64,000 nt of DNA from Lachnospiraceae bacterium. GTDB lineage: Bacteria; Bacillota; Clostridia; Lachnospirales; Lachnospiraceae. A program made the translations under genes and the position numbers. Numbering within the stretch: position 1 is the stretch's first letter; each line of letters starts with the position of its first letter. This document shows positions 35,572-45,981 of this stretch, in pieces. The stretch spans positions 1 to 64,000 of the forward strand of contig VSNQ01000005.1 of assembly GCA_009774395.1 (NCBI GenBank), written 5' to 3'. The notes beneath the pieces are model-generated. The model ran no database searches and had not been told where the DNA came from. It saw only the letters and a program-made list of their open reading frames with translations.

Positions 35572-36152
35572 ATTGTCGCATCTGTTGCGCTGCTAATGCC
35601 GCTATGGCGAAACACTACTGCAAACGTTAGAAACAAAATCTTTAAATCCAGCAGAAATGAAATATTTTTCACATAATAAACATCCAATTCGAACCGCTGT
35701 TCCCAACTAATTGCATTGCGTCCATTGACTTGCGCCCAGCCTGTCAGACCCGGCTTTACATCGTGGCGCTGCTTCTGGAAATCATTGTAGAGCGGAAGGT
35801 ATTTCACAAGCAGCGGGCGCGGGCCGATTAAGCTCATATCGCCCTTTAAAATATTCCAAAGCTCCGGCAGCTCATCAAGGCTGGTTGCGCGCAATGCCTT
35901 GCCAAACTTTGTAAGCCGCACCTCGTCCGGCAAAAGTGCACCCTTTTCGTCACGCCCATCTGTCATCGACCGGAATTTGCACAGGTTAAACACGTTCTCC
36001 TTATAGCCTGGTCTTTGCTGGTGAAAAATAACAGGACTTCCCAGCTTGATGCGCACCAAAACCGCCACAATCAGCAAAACGGGACTAAGTACAAGCAATG
36101 CAGACAGCGAAATCACAATATCCAGCAGCCGTTTTATATATTTTTGATACAT
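35517..36152 (-). CDS. Initiating phosphoglycosyl transferase (PglC-like sugar transferase)
   Basis: 211-residue monotopic transferase that loads the first sugar-1-phosphate onto undecaprenyl phosphate. Re-entrant N-terminal helix ([20 protein letters not shown]), then [22 protein letters not shown], catalytic Asp-Glu in [14 protein letters not shown], and [12 protein letters not shown] with [13 protein letters not shown]. The ATG at 36152 has AAAGGAAG upstream; an in-frame TTG at 36191 lies inside the preceding gene. The 3' end overlaps a set of 53-base tandem repeats. Neighbouring PglF- and PglE-like enzymes suggest UDP-4-amino-4,6-dideoxy-GlcNAc-type substrate. Confidence 0.93.
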   Translation of the reverse strand: MYQKYIKRLLDIVISLSALLVLSPVLLIVAVLVRIKLGSPVIFHQQRPGYKENVFNLCKFRSMTDGRDEKGALLPDEVRLTKFGKALRATSLDELPELWNILKGDMSLIGPRPLLVKYLPLYNDFQKQRHDVKPGLTGWAQVNGRNAISWEQRFELDVYYVKNISFLLDLKILFLTFAVVFRHSGISSATDATMEAFQGTKPEERKHSEEK

Positions 36153-36177
36153 ACCGCTTTTATTACTTCCTTTATTC

Positions 36178-37320
36178 CTATGATAACCCAAACTGCGACC
36201 TCACAATGCTGATTATTTTCTCCATATCCTGATCGGTATTTTTAATATCGCTTGGCAGGCACAGACCACGGTTAAAAATATCCTCTCCAACACTGTCCAC
36301 GCCGCTGCCCTGACCACCATTGTGGCTAAAAAAGTCATAGGAAGCAAATACTGGCTGCAAATGCATCGGCTTCCAAATCGGACGCGATTCTATATCCTCC
36401 GCTTCCAAGGCATCCATAATCTGTATGGGCGTAACGCCGCTGCCTGCTTTTAATGTAATGCAGGAAAGCCAGTTATTTGCGTCGCCTGCAGGATTCATTG
36501 GGTTCATATCAATTGCCTCAATATCCGCAAATGCCGCATGGTACTGCTGATACAGCTTTTTTTTCAGAGCCTTATGCTCCTCCATATGTAGAAGCTGCCC
36601 CCGCCCAATTCCTGCCACAACATTGCTCATACGATAATTATATCCAATTTTAGAATGCTGGTAATGCCGCGCCGCATCCCTTGCCTGCGTTGAAAGCACA
36701 CGCGCCTCCTGCACCAGCGCCGCATCCTTAGAAACCATCATACCGCCGCCGGAGGTGGTAATAATTTTATTTCCATTAAAAGAGTACACACCAATACGCC
36801 CAAATGTTCCTGTCGCAATTCCATGGTACGTAGAGCCTAAAGATTCCGCTGCGTCCTCCAATATCGGTACTTGATGACGATTGCAGATTTCCATAATCTC
36901 ATCCATTTTCGCAGGTGTACCGTATAAATGTACCACTATAACCGCTTTGGGATGCGGGTATTTTTCAAACGCACGTTCCAGTGCCTGCGGCGACAGATTC
37001 CATGTGTCCGGCTCAGAATCAATCAATACAGGAGTCGCTTTCTCATATACAATCGGATTGCAGCTTGCCGAAAAGGTTAGGGAGGACACAAACACCACAT
37101 CCCCCTGCTCCACACCCAGCAGCTTTAATCCCAAATGGATCGCCGCTGTGCCGGAACTTAACGCCGCTGCATAACCGCATCCGGTGTATTGTGCCATCTC
37201 TTGTTCAAATGTATTGACATTTGGGCCAAGTGGCGCAACCCAATTGGTATCAAACGCCTCCTTTACAAACCGCTGTTCATCACCGTGCATTGTCGGCGAT
37301 GAGAGATAAATCCTTGCCAT
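36178..37320 (-). CDS. DegT/DnrJ-family sugar aminotransferase (PglE/LegC-like)
   Basis: 380-residue PLP enzyme. Lys185 in [15 protein letters not shown] binds [17 protein letters not shown] and [11 protein letters not shown] are further cofactor contacts. The start [19 protein letters not shown] is typical of PglE-type enzymes that turn UDP-4-keto-6-deoxy-GlcNAc into the 4-amino sugar. It follows the PglF-like dehydratase by 5 bases and precedes the PglC-like transferase. Confidence 0.92.
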   Translation of the reverse strand: MARIYLSSPTMHGDEQRFVKEAFDTNWVAPLGPNVNTFEQEMAQYTGCGYAAALSSGTAAIHLGLKLLGVEQGDVVFVSSLTFSASCNPIVYEKATPVLIDSEPDTWNLSPQALERAFEKYPHPKAVIVVHLYGTPAKMDEIMEICNRHQVPILEDAAESLGSTYHGIATGTFGRIGVYSFNGNKIITTSGGGMMVSKDAALVQEARVLSTQARDAARHYQHSKIGYNYRMSNVVAGIGRGQLLHMEEHKALKKKLYQQYHAAFADIEAIDMNPMNPAGDANNWLSCITLKAGSGVTPIQIMDALEAEDIESRPIWKPMHLQPVFASYDFFSHNGGQGSGVDSVGEDIFNRGLCLPSDIKNTDQDMEKIISIVRSQFGLS

Positions 37321-37325
37321 AATTC

Positions 37326-39215
37326 TTAATCCTCCCTTTCTTCCCCGTACTCCTCGGGCTCTGCCTTTGGAATATATGTGGGAACAATTTCCTGAATTAA
37401 CGAGCGCACATCCTCACACTCATTTTCCACTGCTTTTTTTAGATTATTTAACTGCACATAGAACGCCGATTCATCAAATTCTATCGGTTTTCCAATATGA
37501 ATCAATTTATTATCCGTATCGGTCAATCCCTCTTCATTCATTAAAAGTTCCTCGTAGAGTTTCTCTCCCGGACGAAGCCCTGTAAATTCGATTTTAATAT
37601 CCTCATCCAGCTTATAACCGGAAAGACGGATTAAATTTTTCGCCAGATCAAGAATTTTCACTGGCTCACCCATATCAAGCACAAAGATTTCCCCGCCCTT
37701 GGCATAAACGCCTGCCTGCAAAACAAGCGAAACCGCCTCAGGAATCGTCATAAAGTATCGGATAATATCGGGATGTGTTACTGTAACCGGCCCGCCTGCC
37801 GCAATCTGCTTCTTAAAAAGCGGAATAACACTGCCGTTGCTGCCCAGGACATTGCCAAAACGCACCGCCACAAATTCTGTATCATAATGGCGGTTATACG
37901 TTTGAATAATCATTTCACAAATCCGCTTGCTTGCCCCCATAATATTTGTAGGATTCACTGCCTTGTCCGTGGAAATCAATACAAACTTCTGCACACCGTT
38001 CTGCACTGCCGCCTGCGCCGTTTTCCATGTGCCAAATACATTATTCTTAATCGCTTCGTTGGGACTGTCCTCCATTAAAGGAACGTGCTTGTGCGCCGCT
38101 GCATGATATATAATATGCGGGCGATACTCCTGCATAATACTGTTCATGCGGTTTGTATTGCGCACAGAAGCAATTAAAACAACCAAATCCAGTTTCGGAT
38201 ATTTGTGTTTGAGTTCCTGCTGAATTTCGTAAGCGTTATTCTCATAAATATCTACGATAATCAATCGTTTGGGTTGATGCCCTGCAATCTGACGGCACAA
38301 CTCACTTCCAATCGATCCGCCGCCGCCTGTTATCATTACCGTTTTATTTTTTACATAGTTTAAAATAGAATCCAAATCGACTTTGATCGGATCGCGGCCA
38401 AGCAAATCTTCTACATCCACATTGCGCAGTTTGCTGACTTTCACTTCGCCGTTTACCAACTGATAAATCCCTGGCAGGGTTCGCAGTTTACAGCTTGTTT
38501 CCTTGCAGATTTCCACAATTGCCCGCATTGTAGGACGGTTCGCAGATGGTATTGCAATAATAATCTCGTCAATCCCGTACAATGCCGCATATTCCACGAT
38601 TTTATCCCTGCCGCCGACAATCTTAATGCCTTGGATAAAGCGCCCCCATTTATTTTCATTATCATCAATAATGCACTTAATAACCATTGTGCTAAAATGA
38701 CTGTTTGTAATCTCCTTAATCACAGTATTACCAGCATCTCCAGCACCGATAATCATAACTCTTGTTCCATTTTTTTTGTTCTGGCTCTTGTGTACACGCC
38801 CTCGCACAATACGATACGAAAATCGTCCAAGTGTTATAATACCCGTAAGTACCAGCGCATACATAAAGTAATAGCTCCTTGGTATCGGATACTTTAGCAA
38901 ATTCATGCCTAAGAAATTTAAAACCGCACACAGAAAGCACGCTGCCACAATATTCTGCGCCTCTGCAGTTCCAGCAAAGGCCCATAGACTATGGTACAAT
39001 CGAAACATATAAAATACTATCAATGTGATCACCACATTAATCAGCATAAAATTCCATACAGATTCCAAATAGACGTTTGGTATATCATTAAAATTTAACT
39101 CAAAGCGAATCCACAAAGGTATGACACCTGCAACACACGCAGTCATAATGTCAAATAATACCAGTACAATCCTCCGATGTAAAAGCTGTGTGTTGATATG
39201 GTTTATCAGTTTCAT
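37326..39215 (-). CDS. Membrane UDP-GlcNAc 4,6-dehydratase (PglF/CapD-like)
   Basis: 629 residues: about four N-terminal membrane helices (15-125), a CoA-binding-like domain (about 148-270) and an extended SDR domain from about 290 with VMITGGGGSIGSELC and LISTDKAVNPTNIMGASK. The Met where classical SDRs have the catalytic Tyr is normal for this subfamily. It converts UDP-GlcNAc to the 4-keto-6-deoxy sugar. First gene of the PglF-PglE-PglC-ATP-grasp module; GGAGAG before the ATG. Confidence 0.94.
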   Translation of the reverse strand: MKLINHINTQLLHRRIVLVLFDIMTACVAGVIPLWIRFELNFNDIPNVYLESVWNFMLINVVITLIVFYMFRLYHSLWAFAGTAEAQNIVAACFLCAVLNFLGMNLLKYPIPRSYYFMYALVLTGIITLGRFSYRIVRGRVHKSQNKKNGTRVMIIGAGDAGNTVIKEITNSHFSTMVIKCIIDDNENKWGRFIQGIKIVGGRDKIVEYAALYGIDEIIIAIPSANRPTMRAIVEICKETSCKLRTLPGIYQLVNGEVKVSKLRNVDVEDLLGRDPIKVDLDSILNYVKNKTVMITGGGGSIGSELCRQIAGHQPKRLIIVDIYENNAYEIQQELKHKYPKLDLVVLIASVRNTNRMNSIMQEYRPHIIYHAAAHKHVPLMEDSPNEAIKNNVFGTWKTAQAAVQNGVQKFVLISTDKAVNPTNIMGASKRICEMIIQTYNRHYDTEFVAVRFGNVLGSNGSVIPLFKKQIAAGGPVTVTHPDIIRYFMTIPEAVSLVLQAGVYAKGGEIFVLDMGEPVKILDLAKNLIRLSGYKLDEDIKIEFTGLRPGEKLYEELLMNEEGLTDTDNKLIHIGKPIEFDESAFYVQLNNLKKAVENECEDVRSLIQEIVPTYIPKAEPEEYGEERED

Positions 39216-39273
39216 TTTACTTCTCTCCTATTTCGCAGCTTTGCGGCTGCACAAACATGCTGCGTAAAACTTT

Positions 39274-41979
39274 TCACGCGGATGCTTTCACCAATAGCAC
39301 CTGTAAAACCAAAAAGCAAAACCCCGCCGGAATACAGGGATGAAACGCCCATTCAGTCAGGCTTACAAGTCCGAATACGACAACTAATGAAAAAGGTACC
39401 AAATAAATACTATATTTTTTCCCCTGTGTATAAAACAGGCAAATAGAACGCCACAGCGACAAAGCACATATCGCCAAAAATAAAATGCCTGCAATCAAGC
39501 CAAAATTATAAGCAACCTGCAAATAAGAATTATGGGCATGGGCATAATCCTCACCGTCTTCGTTCACTGGTGCCATTTTGGGATGTCCGCGAAACTCCAA
39601 TGCCTGAAAATAGTCGCCAAAAATCTCAAATCGTCCATTCGATATATCATTTTGGGATTTCTTATCCTCCTCCCCGTCTGCCTCAAGCTCTGCAGCCTGC
39701 ACAGACTGCTGCGCAAATACATCGATATCCACTCCAGATAAATCGTTGCCATTGTATACAAGGAAATTTTGTTCCCCTTGAGTGCGGTGCTTCTCATCAA
39801 GACCCTGATCTTTTTCAAAATACTGTTCCCTTTTACGATTTTGTCCTTTTTCAAGACGCGCCGACTCCCCTCTATCCGCATTTTCCTTTTGAAACCGCCC
39901 AAACAGTGCTAGGAAAAATCGTTCCACGGTCATATATTTATCAGAATTAATCGGATCGCCTTTATAAACCATAAAGCTTTCATCCTGAAACTCAATATCA
40001 TAGCGAACAGGGTCATTGACCAACGCTGGAACCATACGAATTGCCGTAAAAACCATGGGGAAGCTGACAAGAATTACCGCGGCAAGCATTCCAAACTCTT
40101 GCAGCAGCCTCTTGGATGTTTTGCGGTATGTCACTGCCGCAAGCGCTGCCACTGCTGCCACAGTTACAGTACAGGTTAGCATTGCTGTGCGTGACATAGA
40201 CAGCAGTACAAATCCAAACGCACACGCCGTTACAAAATACTCGCCGAAACAACGCCAAAGCATTTTCTTTCTATCCCGCAGTTTACCGTAAAGCTTCCCC
40301 ACAGCCGCACCGATTACCACGGCAAGATACATCCCCGTACACGCTACAGTATGGAAAATACCACCATACCGATACAGCATCCAATAGTGATGCGGCCGAT
40401 GCAGCAGGCAAAACAGGCAAACCAGCCCAAAGCTAAGCAAAATACCATTCGTTAAATTCCTTAAAAATCGGCTTCGCGCAGCCGGTGTCAGCTTTATAAA
40501 AAACATTGCAATAAATGGCAGCACCGCCGTAAACACCCATGTTTTTTCAAAACGATATGCAAACATCAGTATGGAAAATACCAACCAAAACCCACCATAT
40601 AAAATCTGCTGCCAATATCTGCGCAAAAAGCCCTGCCAATCTGAGAAATTCTCTGTAATTGCCTGCATTGCTGCACGAATGCTTTTGGTTTTAAGCCGCA
40701 ATAGCGTACTTAAAATCAACAGTCCCCATGCTGCCACCACGCCGCACGTAAGACGCGCTACCAATAGTTCTTTCTCATCCTCCATAAAATCCCTGCAATA
40801 CAATCCTGTTCCAACTGCAGCGATAGCAAGCCATATCAGACTTCCAATATGAAGAAACTGCCTCCCCCCATACATCATTAGAAAAGCAATCGCAAGAAAA
40901 ATCAACATCCAGCGCGTATTAGTAATATGATAGTATTCCCGATCTGCATTAACATATTGACATAATGCATAAAATAAAAAGCCAAAACTCACTGTCTGGA
41001 TATAATTGCGCCATATTAGAGAACGCCGCACTTGCGCTGTAAGCTGTGTTTCCTTTGGTTTCTTAGGAAAAAACAGCGGAAGCCACAGTGCACCTGCTGC
41101 CCAAAATCCCGCGGCCGCAATCGCAACTGTAAAAAACAGCCTGTCCGCTGCTGCACCGCCAAAACGGTTTTGCACGACGGAAAAAACAAATAAACTAACA
41201 AGTGCAATTATAACTGCAATACTTGCCGCAATCCGCACATATTTTTGCACTATCTGCTGATACCCTGAAAAGTATCTGTCATAGCAAAAAAGCACATACG
41301 CCGCAAGTAAATACAATCCCCCCGCAGCCACAAGAATCAAAATATCATACACAACCATTCCCACCACGCTAAGCGGTTTGGTATAGTCAAAATCCGCGGC
41401 CAAACAGATGGTATCATTGATTACGCCGTCAATATACAATGTACTGTTTTCAAGCTGCGCAAGCTGTCCTCTGTCCGCTGTCGGCAGAAAAATTTCCGCA
41501 CTGCAGTCCTCCGGCACCAGTACTTCATAGTAGTATTCTATATCCTGCTCCACATCGAGATCCGGCGTTGCACACAGATATCCGTCTTTTGCAATATCCT
41601 TACAGCTATAGATTTCCTCATAGATGCAAGAAAAACTATCATTATACAAACGGAATAAAATCGTCTGTGCTCGTTCCACCGTTTTGGGCATTTCACAGCG
41701 CAGATACAAGGTTATATGAGATAAATGTGTATCCGAAAAAAATATCTTTTGCAATTTTTTATCCGTCTGTGTAAAACGTTCTCCCGCAGCGCCTGCCTGC
41801 TGTGCCGACGAAAACGCCTTCTGCTTGGAGTACGTATGCTTTTGATAAACCTGCATAGGGTATACTCGAACCAGCAGGATAAAAGCTATCGTCGCAAACA
41901 CGATCTGAATCCATGTATTTCGATAGACATTTTTTTCATCTGACAATATTTTTGCCAAGAAATTTCCTTTCATCCCCAA
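39274..41979 (-). CDS. O-antigen ligase/polymerase-family membrane protein (WaaL/Wzy-like)
   Basis: 901 residues, unusually long. One N-terminal membrane helix (about 22-42), an extracytoplasmic beta-rich region to about 200, then about a dozen membrane segments and, near 800, the Wzy_C hallmark AHAHNSYLQVAYNFGLIAG. A hydrophilic loop of about 130 residues rich in Lys/Glu/Arg/Gln precedes that motif. It would polymerise repeat units or transfer glycan outside the membrane. The start is TTG at 41979 or ATG two codons later; the ribosome site does not decide. Confidence 0.85.
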   Translation of the reverse strand: MGMKGNFLAKILSDEKNVYRNTWIQIVFATIAFILLVRVYPMQVYQKHTYSKQKAFSSAQQAGAAGERFTQTDKKLQKIFFSDTHLSHITLYLRCEMPKTVERAQTILFRLYNDSFSCIYEEIYSCKDIAKDGYLCATPDLDVEQDIEYYYEVLVPEDCSAEIFLPTADRGQLAQLENSTLYIDGVINDTICLAADFDYTKPLSVVGMVVYDILILVAAGGLYLLAAYVLFCYDRYFSGYQQIVQKYVRIAASIAVIIALVSLFVFSVVQNRFGGAAADRLFFTVAIAAAGFWAAGALWLPLFFPKKPKETQLTAQVRRSLIWRNYIQTVSFGFLFYALCQYVNADREYYHITNTRWMLIFLAIAFLMMYGGRQFLHIGSLIWLAIAAVGTGLYCRDFMEDEKELLVARLTCGVVAAWGLLILSTLLRLKTKSIRAAMQAITENFSDWQGFLRRYWQQILYGGFWLVFSILMFAYRFEKTWVFTAVLPFIAMFFIKLTPAARSRFLRNLTNGILLSFGLVCLFCLLHRPHHYWMLYRYGGIFHTVACTGMYLAVVIGAAVGKLYGKLRDRKKMLWRCFGEYFVTACAFGFVLLSMSRTAMLTCTVTVAAVAALAAVTYRKTSKRLLQEFGMLAAVILVSFPMVFTAIRMVPALVNDPVRYDIEFQDESFMVYKGDPINSDKYMTVERFFLALFGRFQKENADRGESARLEKGQNRKREQYFEKDQGLDEKHRTQGEQNFLVYNGNDLSGVDIDVFAQQSVQAAELEADGEEDKKSQNDISNGRFEIFGDYFQALEFRGHPKMAPVNEDGEDYAHAHNSYLQVAYNFGLIAGILFLAICALSLWRSICLFYTQGKKYSIYLVPFSLVVVFGLVSLTEWAFHPCIPAGFCFLVLQVLLVKASA

Positions 41980-42004
41980 ACTCTTTCCCTGCGCTTTCTA
42001 ATCT

Positions 42005-42034
42005 GTATACATAATTGTATACACAATTGTATAC
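42005..42034. repeat. Three GTATAC palindromes at 12-base spacing
   Basis: GTATAC at 42005, 42017 and 42029, separated by ATAATT and ACAATT, about 30-50 bases before the O-antigen ligase-like gene. The regular one-turn spacing suggests a protein-binding array, but the DNA is AT-rich. Confidence 0.4.
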
Positions 42035-42180
42035 ATACCATAATGGATTATGGCATACCATATTGTACTAAGTTTTCCACAATTTCATAGCTTTCATTTA
42101 TCTTTGCGGCAACTTCCATAATTTGTTATTACCATTATTTTACATTTCTACCGCGTTTCAGTATAGCACAATACAACATA

Positions 42181-43122
42181 TTATACAACTGTTTTGCCTT
42201 TTGTGATTTCTTCTCGGACAACATACTGCGGAGAATTATTAATACTAATATAAATACGCCCAATATATTCTCCAATCAGTCCCAGCATAACCATTAGCAT
42301 ACCGCCGATAAATACAATTGCCGCCATCATAGAGCTAAATCCCAGCGGCACAGCCGGATTCACAAATTTCTTAATAATTGTATAAAAACCATATAAAAAT
42401 CCGCTGACTGCGAAAATAGCGCCGGCAACCGTTGCAATTCGCAGCGGCAATATCGAAAACGCAGTAAATCCGTTAAACCACAGCCCCAGCAGTTTCTTCA
42501 TGGTATAGCCGGAACTGCCAATTTCACGGCTGCGATGATTGACTGGTACATTTGCAATATTCCTTGTTGCCCGCAGTACCAGCCCAATTACATACGGATA
42601 ACTATTCTCATATTCCAGCATACTATCCACTACAAACCGTCTTGCCGCAAAATAACTGGTTATCTGCAGTTCCTTTGGCTTTTCCAGCATAACCCTTGTC
42701 ATAATATCATTCATCCATGTACCAAAATTCCGAAATGCACTATGTTTTTTATTCTCATAACTGGCATAAATCACATCTCTGCCATTCTCTATGCCCTCTA
42801 TCAGCTTGCCAACCTCGCAAGCCGGTGTCTGGCCATCATCATCCAGACACACGACAATATCGCCGTCCGACCTGCGCAGTCCTGCCATTAATGCCGCGTG
42901 CTGCCCGAAATTTTTTGCCAAGTCAATGCCTGTAATATTATCATATTGGCTGCACAGTCTGCGGATTACTGCAAAGGTATCGTCCGGCGAACAATCGTTT
43001 ACCAGAAATATATCATATTCATATGCTGCTAATCCCCGCATTGTTTCCCTTATTTCCTCTACCACGTGCGCAAGTGTTTTCTCACTCCGATAGCAAGGAA
43101 TAATAAAACTGATTTTACTCAT
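42181..43122 (-). CDS. GtrB/ArnC-like GT2 glycosyltransferase with C-terminal membrane helices
   Basis: 313 residues. GT-A domain with FIIPCYRSEKTLAHVVEEI, DIFLVNDCSPDDTF and the nucleotide-sugar motif VVCLDDDGQTP; two membrane helices near 230-255 and 265-295. This family makes polyprenyl-phosphate-linked sugars that serve GT-C enzymes outside the membrane, matching the several polytopic proteins in the locus. The ATG at 43122 has CAGGGGG upstream; an in-frame start at 43188 would run into the preceding gene. Confidence 0.93.
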   Translation of the reverse strand: MSKISFIIPCYRSEKTLAHVVEEIRETMRGLAAYEYDIFLVNDCSPDDTFAVIRRLCSQYDNITGIDLAKNFGQHAALMAGLRRSDGDIVVCLDDDGQTPACEVGKLIEGIENGRDVIYASYENKKHSAFRNFGTWMNDIMTRVMLEKPKELQITSYFAARRFVVDSMLEYENSYPYVIGLVLRATRNIANVPVNHRSREIGSSGYTMKKLLGLWFNGFTAFSILPLRIATVAGAIFAVSGFLYGFYTIIKKFVNPAVPLGFSSMMAAIVFIGGMLMVMLGLIGEYIGRIYISINNSPQYVVREEITKGKTVV

Positions 43123-43138
43123 GAAAACCCCCTGTTTC

Positions 43139-43687
43139 TTACAGTTCCCTATTCCGATGAATAATCCCAAACAATACCACATCTTCATAGTTCCCGTTTA
43201 TCCGCACATCTTCCCGAAAATATGCCTCCCGCTCGTAACCTGCCCGTATATGCAGGCGAAGACTCGGCTCATTATACGCCAGTACCCGTGCAATAATCTT
43301 ATGCAGCCCAAGCTGTTCAAAGCCATAGCGCACAATTAAGCGCACCGCTTCCGTTCCAATTCCTTTCCCGCGCGCTATACTGTCCCCTAAAAAAATCCCA
43401 CTCTCTGCCTTATTATTTTCTTCCTCAAAATGCTGCAAATATACACATCCCTGCGGTTTATCATCTGCCAGGGAACACACAACAAACTGGTGTACCAGCC
43501 CGATTTCCACCTTATTGTGCAGCCAGTCCAAATGTTCTTGTTTCGTAATTGGTTTTCGGTAAATAAAATTTTCCCTTACATTGTCAGAATTGCGCCACCC
43601 CAGCACCATATCCGTATCCGCTGCTGTTATAGGCCGAAGATAAACCTGATTTCCGCTGATTCTGTAATCTTTTGCCACAGGCTCCAT
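43139..43687 (-). CDS. GNAT acetyltransferase of the RimJ/PseH type
   Basis: 182 residues. RPITAADTDMVLGWRNSDNVRENF and RGKGIGTEAVRLIVRYGFEQLGLHKI (acetyl-CoA site) and NEPSLRLHIRAGYEREAYFREDV mark the family. Good GGAGGGG before the ATG. In this setting it probably acylates an amino sugar, perhaps the product of the WecE-type enzyme at 45982, but a protein substrate cannot be excluded. Confidence 0.88.
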   Translation of the reverse strand: MEPVAKDYRISGNQVYLRPITAADTDMVLGWRNSDNVRENFIYRKPITKQEHLDWLHNKVEIGLVHQFVVCSLADDKPQGCVYLQHFEEENNKAESGIFLGDSIARGKGIGTEAVRLIVRYGFEQLGLHKIIARVLAYNEPSLRLHIRAGYEREAYFREDVRINGNYEDVVLFGIIHRNREL

Positions 43688-43719
43688 TTGTCTACCCCTC
43701 CGGTTTCTCTATTTATTAA

Positions 43720-43750
43720 TAGTAAACGCAAATACTATTTGTGTTTACTA
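43720..43750. repeat. 31-base palindrome with the ends of the 18.1-kb miniature element
   Basis: TAGTAAAC at the left and GTTTACTA at the right flank an inner palindrome, between the membrane protein gene at 43748 and the GNAT gene. It looks like a minimal form of the element at 18120-18216. Confidence 0.5.
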
Positions 43751-45739
43751 TACTTCCTTCTTCTGCTTATAGACCAGCTTATAGACAGAAAATGCAGGGT
43801 TATATTCCATATCATCAATTCTATCAATGCACTGTGCTTCCACAGAAAGTCCCCTCTTGAAATAATATTGTTCTAACCAGCCTAAATCCTTGTCACAAGC
43901 GGCAATAAAAAATGTTTCTGCCGCATTTTTATTTTTCTTAGCAGAATAAAGCGCACTCTGTACATCTTTTAAGCCAGACCTTGCAAGCTTTTTCTTATAT
44001 AAAGGGCTTTTTGCCACCCAGCCGCCGCAGATATCATAATTACGGTAAGTATTATCCACTTCACAAAATATTTTTTCTGCATAAGGTATCCCCTGATATG
44101 AAGTGGAGGAGTATACATCAATAATATAATAATTCCCCTTATTGGATTTGCAATACTCCATTAATGCCCCCCATCTACCGCCAACATACTCCCGTGCCGT
44201 ATATTCTTCTGATACCATATGAAAATTTACCGCAAATGCACCTGCTAAAAATAAAATACACAGCACACTGATCACCATATTCGTTAGCGTTCCAAAAAAC
44301 CACACCGACCGCGCTTCCTGCCTTGTCATGCCCTGCTGCACCGAATTATCCAAAGATAAACTCCCCTGCGGCAAATCATTGAGAAGAAAACCAAGCAGCA
44401 CCGCAAGCTCCATCATTAAAAGCGGCATTGTAACACGGCTGACAATCCGGTCTACCATATATAAATATAGCCATAAAATACTGCGAATAACCAGCAAAGC
44501 AAGAATTTTAAACAACGCCTGTCCTTTTTTCAGATGTCTTGGCGCAGTTTCTTCTGTTGGCACAAAAACTGGAAAAAAGCACAGTAAAATATAGACAACA
44601 TATGTTCCCGCCACCGCATAGCCGCAGACTGCTTCGCCAGAAAATATCTGTTTCGATTCCTCTCCTTGATGAAAAAAAGCATTATACAAGCTGCTTACAC
44701 CCGATAACAAATGTTCTTTATAAAGCCATAACGCCTCGGAAACACTGTTTTTACTAACAAATCCAAAGGTACTGTGCAGCGCCTGCCCGTTCTGTGCCTG
44801 CTGTCGCTGATACGCTGCCAAAGAATCCAACACCCATGAATCAATCGACTCATCAAGGGCAAAATTATAGTTTTCCAAAAGCGCATACGATTCTTCTGAC
44901 AAACCTGTCTGTTCTACAATATCTGTGTCTGCGTTATTTTCATCAGAATAATATTCTGGAAGCCCATAAAAATCATATAATTTCGTTCTTGCGTCAAAAA
45001 ACTGCCGAAAACTCATCCAGTCACTGCTGCTGTACGCTAGATAATCCAGTGAAATCACTACTAACATCCCAAACAACGCTGTACCAAGTGTAATCAAATA
45101 TTTCCGAAAATTCACTCCCGTAAAAATTTTTTCTTCGCCGCCCCATTTTACCATACCTGCAAGCAGTAAAAACGGCATAAGCATCAAACATATTTCTGTA
45201 CGAATCATAAAAGAGAGCACTACCAACAGTACTGGCACCATATTGCGGCGCAGAAATGCAGACGGCTTGTCTGCCCGCTTTGCCGTAAGGAACAAAAATA
45301 CCGCGCCTATCATGCACAGCCCAGCCGTAATACTATACTGTATAATTACCAATTCCCTTAATATCAGCCCAAGAGCCAGCACCGCCTCTGTAACCAATGC
45401 TGCAGTTTTGCCGATTCCCGTTTTTGCCAGCCCCCAAAGCCGCCATGCCGCCAACATCAGCACACCAAACTGACAGCAGCACAAAAACACTCCAAACCAG
45501 GGCATCTCAGGCATCACTTTATATGCCGACGCAATCAACCATGACAGTGGATACAACATTTGTATACTGTATCCGCTCGGCACACCTGTATAAGCGCCTG
45601 ACAAGATATCCTTAATTACTGTATCATCATTTAAGTCATAATAAAAATCAAAACATACTGCCGGAATCGCAACAACGCAGAATGTAAAAATCAAAACGCC
45701 GCAGACTTTCCCAGTCATTCCTTTTGCACCGCCACCCAT
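43748..45739 (-). CDS. Large polytopic membrane protein, GT-C-like
   Basis: 663 residues, about eleven membrane helices, with an early acidic loop after the first helix (DFYYDLNDDTVIKDILSG, residues 30-48) as in GT-C transferases, a soluble insert near 245-340 and a C-terminal extracytoplasmic domain from about 520. Not assignable to a named family. Start at 45739 or at an ATG seven codons on. Probably transfers a polyprenyl-linked sugar or side branch outside the membrane. Confidence 0.78.
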   Translation of the reverse strand: MGGGAKGMTGKVCGVLIFTFCVVAIPAVCFDFYYDLNDDTVIKDILSGAYTGVPSGYSIQMLYPLSWLIASAYKVMPEMPWFGVFLCCCQFGVLMLAAWRLWGLAKTGIGKTAALVTEAVLALGLILRELVIIQYSITAGLCMIGAVFLFLTAKRADKPSAFLRRNMVPVLLVVLSFMIRTEICLMLMPFLLLAGMVKWGGEEKIFTGVNFRKYLITLGTALFGMLVVISLDYLAYSSSDWMSFRQFFDARTKLYDFYGLPEYYSDENNADTDIVEQTGLSEESYALLENYNFALDESIDSWVLDSLAAYQRQQAQNGQALHSTFGFVSKNSVSEALWLYKEHLLSGVSSLYNAFFHQGEESKQIFSGEAVCGYAVAGTYVVYILLCFFPVFVPTEETAPRHLKKGQALFKILALLVIRSILWLYLYMVDRIVSRVTMPLLMMELAVLLGFLLNDLPQGSLSLDNSVQQGMTRQEARSVWFFGTLTNMVISVLCILFLAGAFAVNFHMVSEEYTAREYVGGRWGALMEYCKSNKGNYYIIDVYSSTSYQGIPYAEKIFCEVDNTYRNYDICGGWVAKSPLYKKKLARSGLKDVQSALYSAKKNKNAAETFFIAACDKDLGWLEQYYFKRGLSVEAQCIDRIDDMEYNPAFSVYKLVYKQKKEV

Positions 45740-45848
45740 TTATCTGACAGAGCTCCTTCCCTTTTGAAAATTATTCCTGCACCGCATACCCGAACGATTT
45801 CGGAATAATTTCTTACGGATTTACCATACTCATATTTACCCACGTTTG

Positions 45849-45969
45849 TTAGGAACTGTTCCGAAATGGGGCTGTCGCATTAAGGAAAATAGATACAAGA
45901 TATCATAGCACTGCGCTACATTTTATACAATATCTTGTATAGTTATAACTTATTGCGACAGCTCCATTT
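45849..45969. repeat. Long palindromic repeat element
   Basis: Begins TTAGGAACTGT. Arms of 20 bases (from AAATGGGGCTGTCGCA at 45864) match in 18 positions; inside, ATACAAGATAT and ATATCTTGTAT pair perfectly around TAGCACTGCGCTA. It lies between the WecE-type gene and the next membrane protein gene. Confidence 0.6.
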
Positions 45970-45981
45970 ATCAACAATTTG

